Assembly (NCBI GenBank): GCA_958430865.1
Contig: CAUDNR010000724.1
Span: forward strand, 8,540 to 72,539
Source of the DNA: Entrophospora sp. SA101
Taxonomy: Eukaryota; Glomeromycota; Glomeromycetes; Entrophosporales; Entrophosporaceae
DNA length: 64,000 bases
Direction of reading: 5' to 3'
Shown here one piece after another: positions 13,174-25,334 of the stretch. A program made the position numbers and the translations under genes. The first letter of the stretch is position 1. Each line of letters opens with the position of its first letter. Under the pieces are notes generated by a model. It was given only the letters and a program-made list of their open reading frames with translations. It did not search any database and was not told the origin of the DNA.

Positions 13174-13785
13174 TTTATGTAAGATAAGTGGACAAGTAAA
13201 ACAAATGCATATCATCAAATAAATGCTCTTTTTAATTTAGTGTCAAATAAGCATTAAAATAACTAAACTTCATGAAAACAAGGGTTATGAAAATAATTAA
13301 TACTAATCAAATAAAAATAAAAATAAAGCTGATTTGACTTTCTTCTGTCTTTGATACTAACTTAATTCTTTTATGTTTTAAAGTACATAGGAATCCAAAA
13401 TACAATAAAAATACAAAATTAAACTAAAATTTCTAAGTTAAAATGGTATCCTTTATGGCAGATACTCCCACCAAGCACTATAAATTATAAATCTGGATGG
13501 ATTAGTATTTACAACTAAGAAAGGCATCCCAGTCTTAAGATAAAATAATAAATAAAATAATTAAAAATAAAGATGGTTCTGCAACTAGGAAGTTGCACTT
13601 AGAGGGGGGTTGACTGTAGTAGCAGTAGCAGTAACATTAATAATAGCAGTAGAATGAGAATGAGATGGCAGTAGTAGTGGTGATATAAGAGGATTGCTAT
13701 TTTTCACTGGTGGTGATTATCACCACAGGTAATTTCACTGCATGCTGCACCGATGATTATCACCACACAGGTGATTTCACTGCAA
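13174..13785. other. left arm: non-coding, GTA microsatellite
   Basis: AT-rich sequence downstream of the pseudogene, with an imperfect AGTAGC/AGTAGT microsatellite at about 13616-13682 and a short repeat GATTATCACCACA (twice, 13715-13765). No gene seen. Confidence 0.6.
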
Positions 13786-13893
13786 TACTATGGTGCAGGA
13801 CACCTAGTCCCTACAACTTTCTGCGCCACAGCGACAGATTTGGGAAAAAATTCCCAATCAAAAATGCAATAAAATTTTTACAGTCACGTGTTT
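13786..13893 (+). mobile_element. truncated end of a TIR element (left arm inner edge)
   Basis: Starts with the 35-bp terminal repeat (GTGCAGGACACCTAGTCCCT core) and continues 73 bp into the element, identical to 18440-18547 on the other strand. It then stops abruptly at the inverted-repeat boundary. The complete element is seen only on the right side. Confidence 0.8.
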
Positions 13894-14883
13894 TATGAAG
13901 ATTGTCAAAAATAGATTTTATGTATATATATATATATAATATATAGATCAAGATAATAAGTTTATATTAGATAATTAATCTGTTTTTTAAAGTATGTAAC
14001 AATCATACCTTTGTGATGTTCTGCAGAGGGCGAAGCTCTCTGCAGGCCCTCCGCAGGAGCGTTCGCTTCCTCACGTGAGGAAGAAAAAAAAAAAAAAAAA
14101 AAAAAAAAAGAGCAATATGGAACTGTGAATGTTAATTAATTAACTTATAATAAAATAAATAAGCAATTTACTTTGTGATGATAATTAACAAATTGTTTTA
14201 TTGGTGGATAATTTTATGAATTTTTCTTTGTTTAAAAATTTTTTTTTTTTGTAAATACATTCATAATAATAAATAAACTATCCTCACAACATAACAACTA
14301 TCACTAAAAGGCAAGTGTTGGAATGCATGCATTGTGGAATCATTTATTATTACTCTTATATGTCATGGGTCTGTGTGGTTAGCTCCAGTTCCACCTATTA
14401 GTATGCGGGATATATATACTTCTAGGGGTCCACTGGATATGCCGTCATGCTTATTAGATGAATATAATTGATTTCCACAGTTTTAATTTTCTTAATATTA
14501 TTATCAATGATCCGTGGGGTATTATTATATATTTCTGAAGGTTTATCCTTCTGCAGTTTCATTCTGAGACCATAAATATGAGAAGTCCGCATAAGTTGAG
14601 CAAGGATGTTTCTGTGAAATATTTATTCCAAGGGTTGATAATTTGTGATTTGTTTTATTACCCTATCTAATAATTATTTGGACTGGCAAACCTTTGATTA
14701 TTTAGTTAGGTTCACTTATTTATTAACACATGATAGATAATAATAATCTGTTGGCTTTAAATTTTCTGATTATTAATGATGAATAAAGAATAGAAGGGAA
14801 TGAAAATTAAGACATTATTTTTGCTTAGTCATATGGGTATATGGACTAACTACCCTTCTCTTTTTTTATATATAATTATTTAG
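13894..14883. other. spacer: non-coding
   Basis: A TA microsatellite (13923-13945), the GC-rich palindrome cluster listed separately, and otherwise AT-rich sequence without a recognisable gene. Confidence 0.55.
14021..14109 (+). repeat. GC-rich palindrome cluster with poly-A tail
   Basis: A sharp GC island in AT-rich DNA. CTGCAGAG (14021-14028) pairs with CTCTGCAG (14038-14045) around a 9-base loop. CTTCCTCACGTGAGGAAG (14066-14083) is a perfect 18-bp palindrome. A run of 26 A follows (14084-14109). It resembles the mobile small inverted repeats known from AM-fungal mitochondrial DNA, or a polyadenylated retrocopy of a structured RNA. I cannot tell which. Confidence 0.6.
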
Positions 14884-15106
14884 ATGGTGCATAGAAGAAG
14901 ATCAATAACAGCTCACAATCATAGATCACAAGCAAGGAACAACATAAATTCTCATATAAATCGTCTTAATTCTTCTCAATATGTATGTATGACATATTCA
15001 TATTTGTATATATTTGTATTTATATTTACATTATCATATTCAAATATTTTTTTAATTTTAACAGATATATCCTGATATGGAGCGTCTTGATTATTTTGAA
15101 TCTTAA
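14884..15106 (+). CDS. small two-exon ORF, probably a transposon relic
   Basis: ATG at 14884; 33 codons to the donor TAT|GTATG at 14982/14983; acceptor AACAG ending at 15064; then 13 codons to TAA at 15104-15106. This gives 46 aa with matched phase. The N-terminus is basic (MVHRRRSITAHNHRSQ). Just after the stop another frame stays coding-like for about 30 codons (from about 15110: DRFLQGNNPNSLIYVERTWG), which suggests a frameshifted remnant of a longer protein. Family not recognised. Confidence 0.3.
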
Positions 15107-15450
15107 TAGATAGGTTTTTACAAGGAAATAATCCTAATTCTTTAATTTATGTTGAAAGAACATGGGGCAATTACCATAATGAAATTGTTAGATACCTCTG
15201 TCATTATCATCACCATCATCAATGAATAATAAATAAAATAATTCTTTACTAATAAGCTTTGTTTCTAAGATTGGAATAGCTGATGGTAAATTATTGGAAG
15301 AGTTCTTTATCAATAGAAAAATCCACATTATATTTTTTTACTTGTAAAAGAAAATGCATGATTATATATATACCTTTTAATTCAACTAGCATAGTGAGTT
15401 TTGGAATAACTATTACTACCACATAAAATCAACCTTATGGATGGATATAT
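15107..15450. other. spacer: coding-like remnant, then non-coding
   Basis: About 90 bases of frame-shifted coding-like sequence continue from the previous ORF, followed by a CAT/ATC-rich stretch and AT-rich DNA up to the assembly gap. Nothing else seen. Confidence 0.5.
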
Positions 15451-15460
15451 NNNNNNNNNN
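15451..15460. other. assembly gap (10 N)
   Basis: Ten unknown bases. The true gap length is probably not ten. It lies within the spacer of the giant inverted repeat, so contig order and orientation here rest on scaffolding. Confidence 1.
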
Positions 15461-16134
15461 TTCTAAATTTTCTAAAGTAAAAAAAGGAATTTTGTTATCT
15501 GAATCATCATCATCTTCAAAAAAATGTCTTATTTCATTTTGAGTCTGTTCATTAATTTCTGGATTTTTTTCACCAATCTAATTAAATTTGAAGAAAAAAA
15601 TAAAAAACATAAATAAATAAATTATTATTTCTTAAAATATGTATTTTTATTATTACCGGAAAGAATGATGTGATCTTTTCAGTTCCTTTTGCTGCATTTT
15701 TTAGAGCATCTTGTTTTAATCTGATAGTTTTTGGTGCTGCTCCTGTGTAAAATTGTGGTCGACCCTCTGTTTTCCATATATCTGGTTTTGAGCTAGAAGA
15801 AACAATCTTTGAAAAAGCATTTTCTAATTCTGATGATATGTTATCATCATGCCATTCATCTCCTGAATCATCACTTTCATAAATAAATTCATCTTCCAAA
15901 AATTCCAAGTGATCGGGTTCAAGATTTGAAGGAACATGCTCCTGAACATCTGCAATAATCTCTTCCTGAACATCTACAATAACTAGTTTAAGATATTAAA
16001 ATATACCATTAGATTAATAAATGATAATAAATGATTGTAATATCACACTAACATTGTTTATTAGTAACATTATTGTCCTTTTTAGTTTTTCTAGCATTTT
16101 TTAAATGGTTTTTTTGTTTTTTTACTGGAGACAT
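15461..16134 (-). CDS. transposon-associated protein, cut by the assembly gap
   Basis: Three phased minus-strand exons: 16134-16053 (basic start MSPVKKQKNHLKNARK), 15982-15657 and 15577 to the gap. Exon 2 is acidic (FLEDEFIYESDDSGDEW) and then shows WKTEGRPQFYTGAAP followed by the AAKGTEKITSFF motif. This layout (basic head, acidic middle, R-rich 'AAKGT..I..FF') is one I associate with repeated, transposon-linked genes in AM fungi and other fungi. The molecular function is unknown. Exon 3 reads IGEKNPEINEQTQNEIRHFF and runs into the gap, so the C-terminus is missing. No frameshift is visible in the remaining part. Confidence 0.6.
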
Positions 16135-16149
16135 TTTGCTTCGAGTTAT

Positions 16150-16490
16150 TTCTTAATCAGGAAAGATCGGTGTTAAAAATTTCGGCATGAGGCGCAGCAT
16201 TTGATGTCTTTAGATACGGCACACCATACAACATTGCTGCATCATATTTTAACCATTTATGTGTGTTTAGCCATCCATGATGAAAACTTCTTCCTGATTT
16301 TTAAAATGCACTTTTTTATTTGACATTTTAATATGGTTTTCACTTAATTCACTTTTTTTTATTTGATATTTTTGAAATATCATCATTATCTGAGCCTTGA
16401 ATTGTCAAATCATCTGAACCTTCTATATCTGTTTCATAAATATTTGTTTCATTTATAAATGCTTCAGTAGTCAGATTATCTAATTCTTCT
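16150..16490 (-). pseudogene. hAT-type (TTF zinc-finger-like) transposase relic
   Basis: Minus-strand fragments in different frames. About 16376-16490 is an acidic stretch (ETDIEGSDDLTIQGSDNDD). About 16160-16290 reads GRSFHHGWLNTHKWLKYDAA, close to the opening of TTF-type zinc fingers in hAT transposases. No catalytic core is present. Immediately upstream of the previous gene, so both may derive from one element. Confidence 0.4.
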
Positions 16491-18080
16491 TATTCTATAC
16501 TATTTATTTATAATTTATTTTTTTTAAATAAGGGAAAACAAATACACATAAATTCATATTTAAAGTGTATATATTTTTAAATTTAATAATTTAATAGCAG
16601 TGAAATAATATTTAAATTAAGTCAATACTTTTCTTCTGAAAATTCAAAAGATACAAATTATGGTTCTTTTCTAAAATATTGATACACATATGTATACATT
16701 ATTTAGTATAAAATTTTTTTATGTGGATGGGAAATCTGTACAAAAAAAAAATAAAAAGGAAAAGGAAGAATATCCGGCAACTCTTTTTTTTTCCGGAAGT
16801 TAAAATTTTTTAAAGGAAAATCCGGATTTTTAAAATAATATTTCCAGCCCTGGTGCAGATCATCTACAATCATTAATTGCTTATAGTAACAATTGGTCAA
16901 CTTCAAAATACTAAAACAAAAAAAAATTATGTCATTTTAAAAAATTTAACTGATAAGTTTTATTGTTCATGACTCAAGCTTCAAAACTTATCGGCTGGTT
17001 TTTCCTTAAACCGAAAATTGGCTGAGCCTTAGCATTTTGAAAATTCCGAATTTTGTTATACACTTAAGAAATTGAGCAAGTAAATTTCGTGTAACAACTG
17101 TTTTTTCATAGAATATTTTCTACGGCATACATTTGATTTATTTGACTTATTTATTTCCTTTTTTTTATTAATAAATAAAAGTTCTTTACAACAAAAAAGT
17201 TTAACGAACATATTACATTAAAAGAAAATCATTACCAAATTTGGTCGTGAGATTCAAAATATTGTAACACGAAAATTATTTTTGCACTTCTGAGCATAAC
17301 TTTCAATTTAAAAAATTTATGAAAAAGAAAATTTGAGACAAATTTTCTTTTAGATTAATAGACACTTTTTTAAAGCTGAATTGAATGGTGGTGGGTTTTT
17401 AAAAATCTAATGTGTGGGTCACATAATATTTCAAAAATTTTAACTTTAGAGTATAGACGATCTGCACTGTATTATAAATGCAACAGAATAAAAACCTGTG
17501 TTCTGCTCATTGATTAGTGTAATAACTAAATAAATGTGTGCCGGAAATTGGCTGATTTTAGAGGGGTGAGGGTGGTTGGTCTTTGGATCAGGTCACATGA
17601 TATTATAGTTGGGCTCTATCCCTTAAACTGTCCACATTTTCGAATAAGGGAATTTCGAAAAATTTTATTGGTAAATTACAAAATTCCACCAATCAAATCG
17701 CACAATAAAAAATTTTATTATGAATATATCAATTTTTAAGGTAATGATCGACACGGGCATTGTAGACTTTTTACAGTTTTACAAAACCCATAATAATAAT
17801 GGCCGAATTTCTATATATAGATCAATGTATAGAATCTCAAATATCATTTGTTAATTAGAAAGCGTGATGATCAGAAAAATTTTTTTATATAAAAAAATTT
17901 AATCGTACAAATTTGTACGATAGCCAATTTAAGGGATAATAAGACAAAAATAAATCAGCTGATAGTTATAACCTGTCAGCAAAGTAACAGGGCCACAACT
18001 AGTAATAATTATATTTATCATAAAATGAGTCACATTATAATAAATATGGAGATATACTTCAAAAAAATTTTTTAATTAAG
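16491..18080. other. spacer: non-coding, decayed repeats
   Basis: AT-rich DNA with a repeat-like block at about 16740-16860 (repeated CCGG-containing CTTCCGG/AATCCGGA and a terminal CCAGCCCTGG) and a perfect 20-bp palindrome at 17902-17921. No gene seen. Confidence 0.5.
17902..17921. repeat. perfect 20-bp palindrome
   Basis: ATCGTACAAATTTGTACGAT equals its own reverse complement. It could be a site for a dimeric DNA-binding protein or a chance palindrome in AT-rich DNA. Confidence 0.6.
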
Positions 18081-18547
18081 TATTATAGTGCAGGACACCT
18101 AGTCCCTACAACTTTTATTAGTCTTGCAAATCCTTTAACTCCTCCAAAAATGGAAATATGTGACCAAAAAAACAAGATGCCATTTTGAAGCTAAGACCTT
18201 TTTCTACAAAATGACATTTTCATTTTGTTGATATGTCATGTTGTTGTGGAGGAATTAAGCCTTAAAGTTGCACAAGTTTAACAAATTTACTATGTTAATC
18301 CCCCAAAGTGTTGTGTTACACACAAATTTTTATATTAAAAATGAATGAATTGGAAGAATTGAAAATTTTGAAATCAGTATTGCAGATCTTTTATCACTTG
18401 ATACTTATAAAGAGAATGCAACGTGCCAAATCTATTTTTAAACACGTGACTGTAAAAATTTTATTGCATTTTTGATTGGGAATTTTTTCCCAAATCTGTC
18501 GCTGTGGCGCAGAAAGTTGTAGGGACTAGGTGTCCTGCACCATAGTA
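18081..18547. mobile_element. complete TIR element spanning the right arm's inner edge
   Basis: Terminal inverted repeats of 35 bp at 18081-18115 and 18513-18547 match at 33 positions (core GTGCAGGACACCTAGTCCCT). A TA dinucleotide sits at each outer end, as for Tc1/mariner-like targets. About 467 bp long, no coding capacity, so a non-autonomous element. The inverted-repeat arm boundary (18440) lies inside it. Confidence 0.75.
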
Positions 18548-19159
18548 TTGCAGTGAAATCACCTGTGTGGTGATAATCATCGGTGCAGCATGCAGTGAAA
18601 TTACCTGTGGTGATAATCACCACCAGTGAAAAATAGCAATCCTCTTATATCACCACTACTACTGCCATCTCATTCTCATTCTACTGCTATTATTAATGTT
18701 ACTGCTACTGCTACTACAGTCAACCCCCCTCTAAGTGCAACTTCCTAGTTGCAGAACCATCTTTATTTTTAATTATTTTATTTATTATTTTATCTTAAGA
18801 CTGGGATGCCTTTCTTAGTTGTAAATACTAATCCATCCAGATTTATAATTTATAGTGCTTGGTGGGAGTATCTGCCATAAAGGATACCATTTTAACTTAG
18901 AAATTTTAGTTTAATTTTGTATTTTTATTGTATTTTGGATTCCTATGTACTTTAAAACATAAAAGAATTAAGTTAGTATCAAAGACAGAAGAAAGTCAAA
19001 TCAGCTTTATTTTTATTTTTATTTGATTAGTATTAATTATTTTCATAACCCTTGTTTTCATGAAGTTTAGTTATTTTAATGCTTATTTGACACTAAATTA
19101 AAAAGAGCATTTATTTGATGATATGCATTTGTTTTACTTGTCCACTTATCTTACATAAA
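18548..19159. other. right arm: non-coding, GTA microsatellite
   Basis: Mirror of 13174-13785. Same microsatellite and no gene. Confidence 0.6.
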
Positions 19160-20862
19160 TCAAATTTGCATTTCAACATTTAATATTCCACTACCTCCTA
19201 AAGACATTTCTGTTTTCTCCCCATCTGGAAAATTCATAACCACCTTATTAAAGTCTTGGTTAAATTCTATATATATGTAGTTCTTTCCAGAAAAAGATGA
19301 AGAATGTCGTTTATCCTGGGTTATATTGATAACCACATATTCTTTGGCAATATCAATGATTGAATCATATTTGCCACCTTTTTGAAATCTATTAATGTGT
19401 TCTTTAATGTTCTGACTGTCACGTAAGAGTTCAATTGCCCAATCTTTTTTATCATCAACATAAAAATCAACATAACCATCATCACCAAATACTGCACCAA
19501 CATCAACTGAAATGAAAACATCTTGTGGAAGAACATATGTAGCAGAGCGATAAAACTCCATTTGAAATACCCTTTCTAGAAGACAACCATCACTACCAAC
19601 ACCAAGGGATCTGCAAAGAGTTTCAGGATTCATATTGACAAATGTCAATTTCAAAAAATCTCTAAATGTTTCTGGTGCTTTAGTTGAATGATTTGTTGAA
19701 CCCACTCTGGTTTGCAAATATGCAACTCTAAGTAAAGGAGCTGCAAAATCAAGGAATTTATCATAATAATTGGGCCCAGAAGCTACAATTGATAATAAAT
19801 TGGTCTTATATAAATGTCCATAATTAGGGACTGTCTCAAGACGGATTGGTATTCCAGTTGGATTAAACAATACAGTATCACATAAATATGTTTCATCTTT
19901 GTCCATGTTTTTAAGGCCAAGAGCAGCCCTGGTTCCCTAAAATCATGGTTTGGACAAAAGAAAATAATTCATTATTACAACCAGAATTTCAAAAAATACA
20001 ATAATAATAAATTATTTCTTACCATTAAATTTGCATAAAAATTATATGATTTTAAATATTTAAATATTTCAGAAAATGTTAATCTTTTTCCATTTTGTTT
20101 AATCTGAGATATAAATCCTTCAAATATGTGATTTAATATGAATGTGACTAATCCTGGGTGACATAAAGTACATTGTCTAATATAATTTAGCAAATTATCT
20201 TCATCCTGTTGTGATGATAAATTCAACTTGCTTCTAGAGAAATTTGTTACATAATCATTGTATTCTTCAGAAGTGAACCAAATCTCTTTCAATCCCCATG
20301 TGCTATGTTCACTCAGTTGAAAAGGTGAAACTTTCATAATATCATTACTGTTTGGACTATAATCATATGCACCATGATAACCATAAGATGCAAATGCTAC
20401 AATATATAGTCTACTATATTGTTGGATATCCTTAAATGTGTTCTAAAATTCCTTTCCTTCATGATGTGGTTCAGCATTTTCTGAGTCTAACCTATAAATT
20501 TTTTGTACCTCATCAACAATTAAAACAGTTTCAATATGTGAACATTCTGCTACAAATTGATGCCAACCAGTTCCTCTCATGAGCCAACTGAAGTGGTCAG
20601 AAAATTTCCAATTTGGATCATCATCCTCCATCCACAATAATGAAATTCTAATGATTCTCATATCAGGACAATCAGTCAAAAGTTGTTTTTCAAGAAGTTG
20701 TGCAAGTGAAGTTTTACCAGCCATTGGTGGTGATCAAATTAGAATTATTTTCTCCTTGAACAAGCATTCTTTCAGTTTATTTATTGTGAAAGCTCTTTGG
20801 CATATGATTGGATCAGAGATATTTATACCTTCATATCCATGACCAAGGTTCATTGCCTCCAT
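19160..20862 (-). pseudogene. Crinkler-type P-loop NTPase + nuclease-fold pseudogene (right copy)
   Basis: Mirror of 11471-13173. It carries the same Walker A and B motifs, the same C-terminal VDFYVDDKKDWAIELL region, the same two in-frame stops and the same one-base shift near the start. Sharing of every lesion means the gene was already dead before the arm was copied, or that the arms have been homogenised, or that one arm is an assembly duplicate. Confidence 0.82.
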
Positions 20863-20880
20863 ATGATGTTCCACCCATAT

Positions 20881-21012
20881 AAGGATACCGGCTGCAACTT
20901 TTGATGATGGTTGCTACCATCTTTGCGTCATATAAAAACGATTGCAACCACTGGTTGCAACCACCTTTTCAACCATTTTGTTTCCTTTTTTGGATTGCGA
21001 CATGGAACACTA
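20881..21012 (-). mobile_element. MULE-like MITE (right copy)
   Basis: Mirror of 11321-11452, with the same flanking TATGGGTG direct repeats (read as CACCCATA on this strand). Confidence 0.65.
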
Positions 21013-21024
21013 CACCCATACCAC

Positions 21025-21613
21025 CTAATCTATAAATTAATTAAGTCATATATAATATAAAAGAGAGATAAAAAGAATGTATATATTTTCTTACCAAGCC
21101 TTGGCGTATACTTTTTTTTGAATTCATTTGTATCTAAAATGGTTGTAGTATTTCATAATAATTATTAATGATAAGCAAATTGATCAAGTATATAGAATAA
21201 TAAGATAATTTACAGAATGCAGAAAAAAAAGCAAAAGTTAGTCAATGTCATAAACAATATACAAATGGTAAATAAATAAACAAAATGGAAAATATATTTT
21301 TTTTTTATGCAATTTGTTCATTACCTTTTCCCTTGAATTCACGTAATTTTCTTCTACAATCCAACACTTCTTTCTCCCAGTCATCTTTCCTTTTCTCCCA
21401 ACTTGCCTTTTCTTCCTCCAACCTGCCTTTCTGTCTTTCCCACTTTCTCTTCTCTCTATTGTCCTTCCAATCTTCATCCAACAACTTATATTCCAGGTTG
21501 TTCAACTCCCTCACCTTTCCATCTTCCTTGAACTGTTTTAACATCTTCTTTGCTTCATTATATTCTTCTTCTGCCTTCTTCAGTTGTTCTTCAATTTTTT
21601 CGATGGTAGCCAT
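21025..21613 (-). CDS. coiled-coil N-terminal fragment of a Crinkler-like gene (right copy)
   Basis: Mirror of 10720-11308: same three-exon structure and same premature end next to the MITE. See the left copy for motifs and reasoning. Confidence 0.6.
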
Positions 21614-22042
21614 TTTTAAAAAATTGAAAACTTTTAAAATCAATTATTTTTTCTTTTTTTCATTGATTTAGATCGTAATTGTTACAATTAATTGTTTCTA
21701 TAAATAACTTGGGCCAATGTTAAATTAGTGGGCACATGACTTGCAATTTTTTTTACGACAATGAATTAAACAACAAAAGAAAATTATTTTTATTTTAATT
21801 CAACTAAAGATAGAAAAATACATAAATAATTTATAAAAATATAAGTTAAAGAATTGTCAGAGCACTTGCATGGGAGGAAAATACTCGGACCCATAATGTT
21901 CCAACATAAGGTGGAATTATTTACCTCATTTCAATGTCAATGAGAGAAAACAAAGAGTTCATAATAATTTCATTTCTAGATATTTAATATCACAACTATA
22001 GTAGCCATAATTTTAATACATAATGAAATGACAGGATTTTAC
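21614..22042. other. right arm: intergenic, no gene seen
   Basis: Mirror of 10291-10719. Confidence 0.6.
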
Positions 22043-25000
22043 TTATTCAGGTAATTCATCTGGTAAATTTAACTCAATTTGTTTAGAATCTGTTAATTCA
22101 AAATGTTTATCAAAAAAAAGTGGATATTAATAAATATCATAAATTTAAAAATTATCAATGATTAAATGTTAATAATTACCATTATTATTACCAATAATTG
22201 TCACTTTATTAGAATTTACAGGTTGGGGAAGGCTTGTAAATTTTAATAATTTGCTTGTATAAACTGCATCTGGATGAATTGCTGTGCTAATTGTCAAAGG
22301 ATCAAATTTTATGTTATCCATTTCATAAAACATTTTTCTGATTGATTTTTCATCCTTACGTTTTTTTGGATCTTTTGAGTACCCCCAGCCTCCAATAAAT
22401 GAACTCCAAGAATTAATAATCTTAGAAATTTCTTCAGCAGTTGGACGTTTATTTGGATTAGCATCCATGCACCTGAATGCTAATTCAATATAGAATTTTG
22501 GTGTGTTGTTTGAGAATCCTGGTCTTGCACCTTTACATATTTTCATTGCAAGATCTATATCATGTGCTAAATTATTAAAAGGTTGTTGGCCAGTTGATAC
22601 TACAGACATCAGAACTCCAAAACTGTATATATCTGATGCCATTGTATATGGTTTCTTACTTAAAATTTCTGGTGCAACATAAGGTAATACTCCAAATATA
22701 TTATTTTTGTTTGATAATAATGTTTGACTAGTTTGGCATGATAACCCCAAGTCTGTGATATATGACTCAACAAATTTTTTAGAATGAAGAATATTACCAC
22801 TATGAAGATCACGATGAATAATTTTTTCTTCATGAATAACTTTTAAACCTTCAATAATTTGTCCAAGAATCTTAATTTTATGTTCCCATTTTAAATTTTT
22901 AAAATTTTTTGTTAAATAATTTTGAAGACTTCCATCTTTTATATATTTCATTACAAATATATATTCTTTTGTAATCGGATCTTGTGTTAATCCATAAATT
23001 TTAATTATATCTTCATTATCATAAAACTTCATATAATTTTTGAACTAAAATAACAAATAAAATATTTAATTATAACAATAATAATCAATATTAATTAAAA
23101 AATCTTAAACTAATATTAATAAAATAATTTACCTCATTAAGAAATTCATTAGAAATATTCTGTGAATTATATAATTTTTTTAATACCACAGCCCTATTTT
23201 TACTATATCTTTTTTTATCATCTGGATACTTCTTACCATTTAACCAAGAAGCTTTGTTTATTGTTGCAAAGCCACCCTCACCTATCTTTTCAATATTTGT
23301 TAAATCATTATAAGGAATCCATTGAAGATAATAAGAATTATCATATCCTGTTGCTTTGAGTTGTGTGCATTTAATCAAATCATCTAATGTTTCATTGCCA
23401 CTAGTCCATCCTTCAGTTAATAGCTTTGGATCACATAATTGACACCATGAATAATTAGTATTATATTTATTGCAAGTTGGACATTTGCCATATTTTTTAT
23501 CCCTTTTAATTGAATATTCATCATTTTTATAACCATTTACAAATATATATTCTTTTGTAATTGGATCTTGTGTTAATCCATATAAGTGAATTGTATCATC
23601 TTTAAGCTTCATATAATTTTTGAAATCAAATATTAATTACAACAATAATATTTTAAAAAATCTAAAACTAATATTTATAAAATAATTTACCTCATTAAGA
23701 AGTTCATCAGAAATATCTTGTGGATTATGTAGTTTTTTTAATGCCACATGCATATCTTTACTAGTTCTTTTGACATTTGCATAATCTACATTTTTATAAC
23801 CATTTAACCAAGTAGCTTCATATATGGTTGCAAAGTCACCTTCACCCATCTTATCAATATTTGCTAAATCATTATAAAGAATCCATTGAAGATAATAATC
23901 ATTACCATATCTTGTTGCTTCAAGTTGTGTACTTTTAATCAACTCATCTAATGTTTCATTGCCACTAGTCCATCCTTCAGTTAATAGCTTTGGATCACAT
24001 GATTGACACCATGAATAATTAGTATTATATTTATTGCAGGTTGGACATTCCCCATGTACTTTACTTCTTTTCTTTGAATATTGATCTTCATAATCTTCAA
24101 GACTTCCATCTTCCATGTACTCCATTACAAAGATATATTCTTTTGTAACCAGATCTTGTGTTAATCCATAAATTTTATTTATAAATGATTTATCATAAAA
24201 TGTAACATAATTTCTGAACTAAAATAAATATATTGAATTTCAGAATAATATTTTAAAAAATTTGAAAAAATAAATAGAAAAATAAAATAATTCACCTCAT
24301 CAAGAAGTTGATCAGAAATATTTTGTGAATTATGTAATTTTTTTAATACCACAGTCCGATTTTTACTATATCTTTTACTATTTATATATTTCCAACCATT
24401 TAACCAAGTAGCTTTTGATATAGTTGCAAACCTACCTTCACCTATCTTTTCAGCATTTGTTAAATCATTATAAGGAATCCATTGAAGATAATAAGAATTA
24501 TTATATCTTGTTGCTTTAAGTTGTGTACTTTTAATCAACTCATCTAATTTTTCATTACCACTAGTCCATCCTTCAGTTAATAGCTTTGGGTCACATGATT
24601 GACACCATGAACCATTAGTATTATATCTATAGCAAGTTGGACATACCCCATGATATTTTCTTCTTTCTTTTGAATATTCATCATTTTGGAGACTTCCATT
24701 TTCCATGTAATGCATTACGGAGATGTATTCTTTTGTAATTAGATCTTGTGTTAATCCATAAATATAAACTTTATCATAAAAATTTGTATAATTTTTGAAC
24801 TAAAATAAAAAAATTAAATATTTAATTACAATAATAATAATCAAAAATGTGAAATTTAGTTTTAATAAAATAACTTACCTCATTAAGAAATTCATCAGAA
24901 ATATTCTGTGAATCATGTAATTTTTTTAATGCCACAGGCATATCCTTGCTAGTTCTTTCATTATTATCATTTACATATTTATAACCATTTAACCAAGTAG

Positions 25001-25334
25001 CTTTGGATATAGTTGCAAACCCACCTTCACCTATCTTTTCAATATTTATTAAATCATTATAAGGAATCCATTCAAGATAATAATAACTATCATACATAAT
25101 TGCTTTAAGTTGTGTACTTTTAATCAACTCATCTAATGTTTCATTACCACTAGTCCATCCTTCAGTCAATAGCTTTGGATTGCATGATTGGCACCATGAA
25201 TAATTAGTATTATATCTATTGCAAGCTGAACATTCCCCATATTTTTTATCTCTTTTCTTTGAATATTCATCATCATCATTTTTGTCAGTAGAAGTATCGT
25301 CATGATGTTTATTTTCATCCAAAGTGTTTTCCAT
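22043..25334 (-). CDS. kinase with four tandem N-lobe units and one C-lobe (right copy)
   Basis: Mirror of 6999-10290, with identical translated segments, the same single catalytic C-lobe (HRDLHSGNIL, DLG, VAPEIL) and the same missing acceptor between units 3 and 4. The shorter 463-aa model spans 22043-23612. If the palindrome is real, the genome carries two identical copies transcribed toward the spacer. Confidence 0.85.
23083..25273 (-). repeat. four ~0.56-0.60 kb tandem units inside the kinase gene (right copy)
   Basis: Mirror of the left-arm units; same periods. Confidence 0.9.

Noticed and set aside
14360..14460. tRNA-like GTCTGTGTGGTTAGCTCCAG stretch
   Set aside because: No matching B box and no acceptor-stem pairing.
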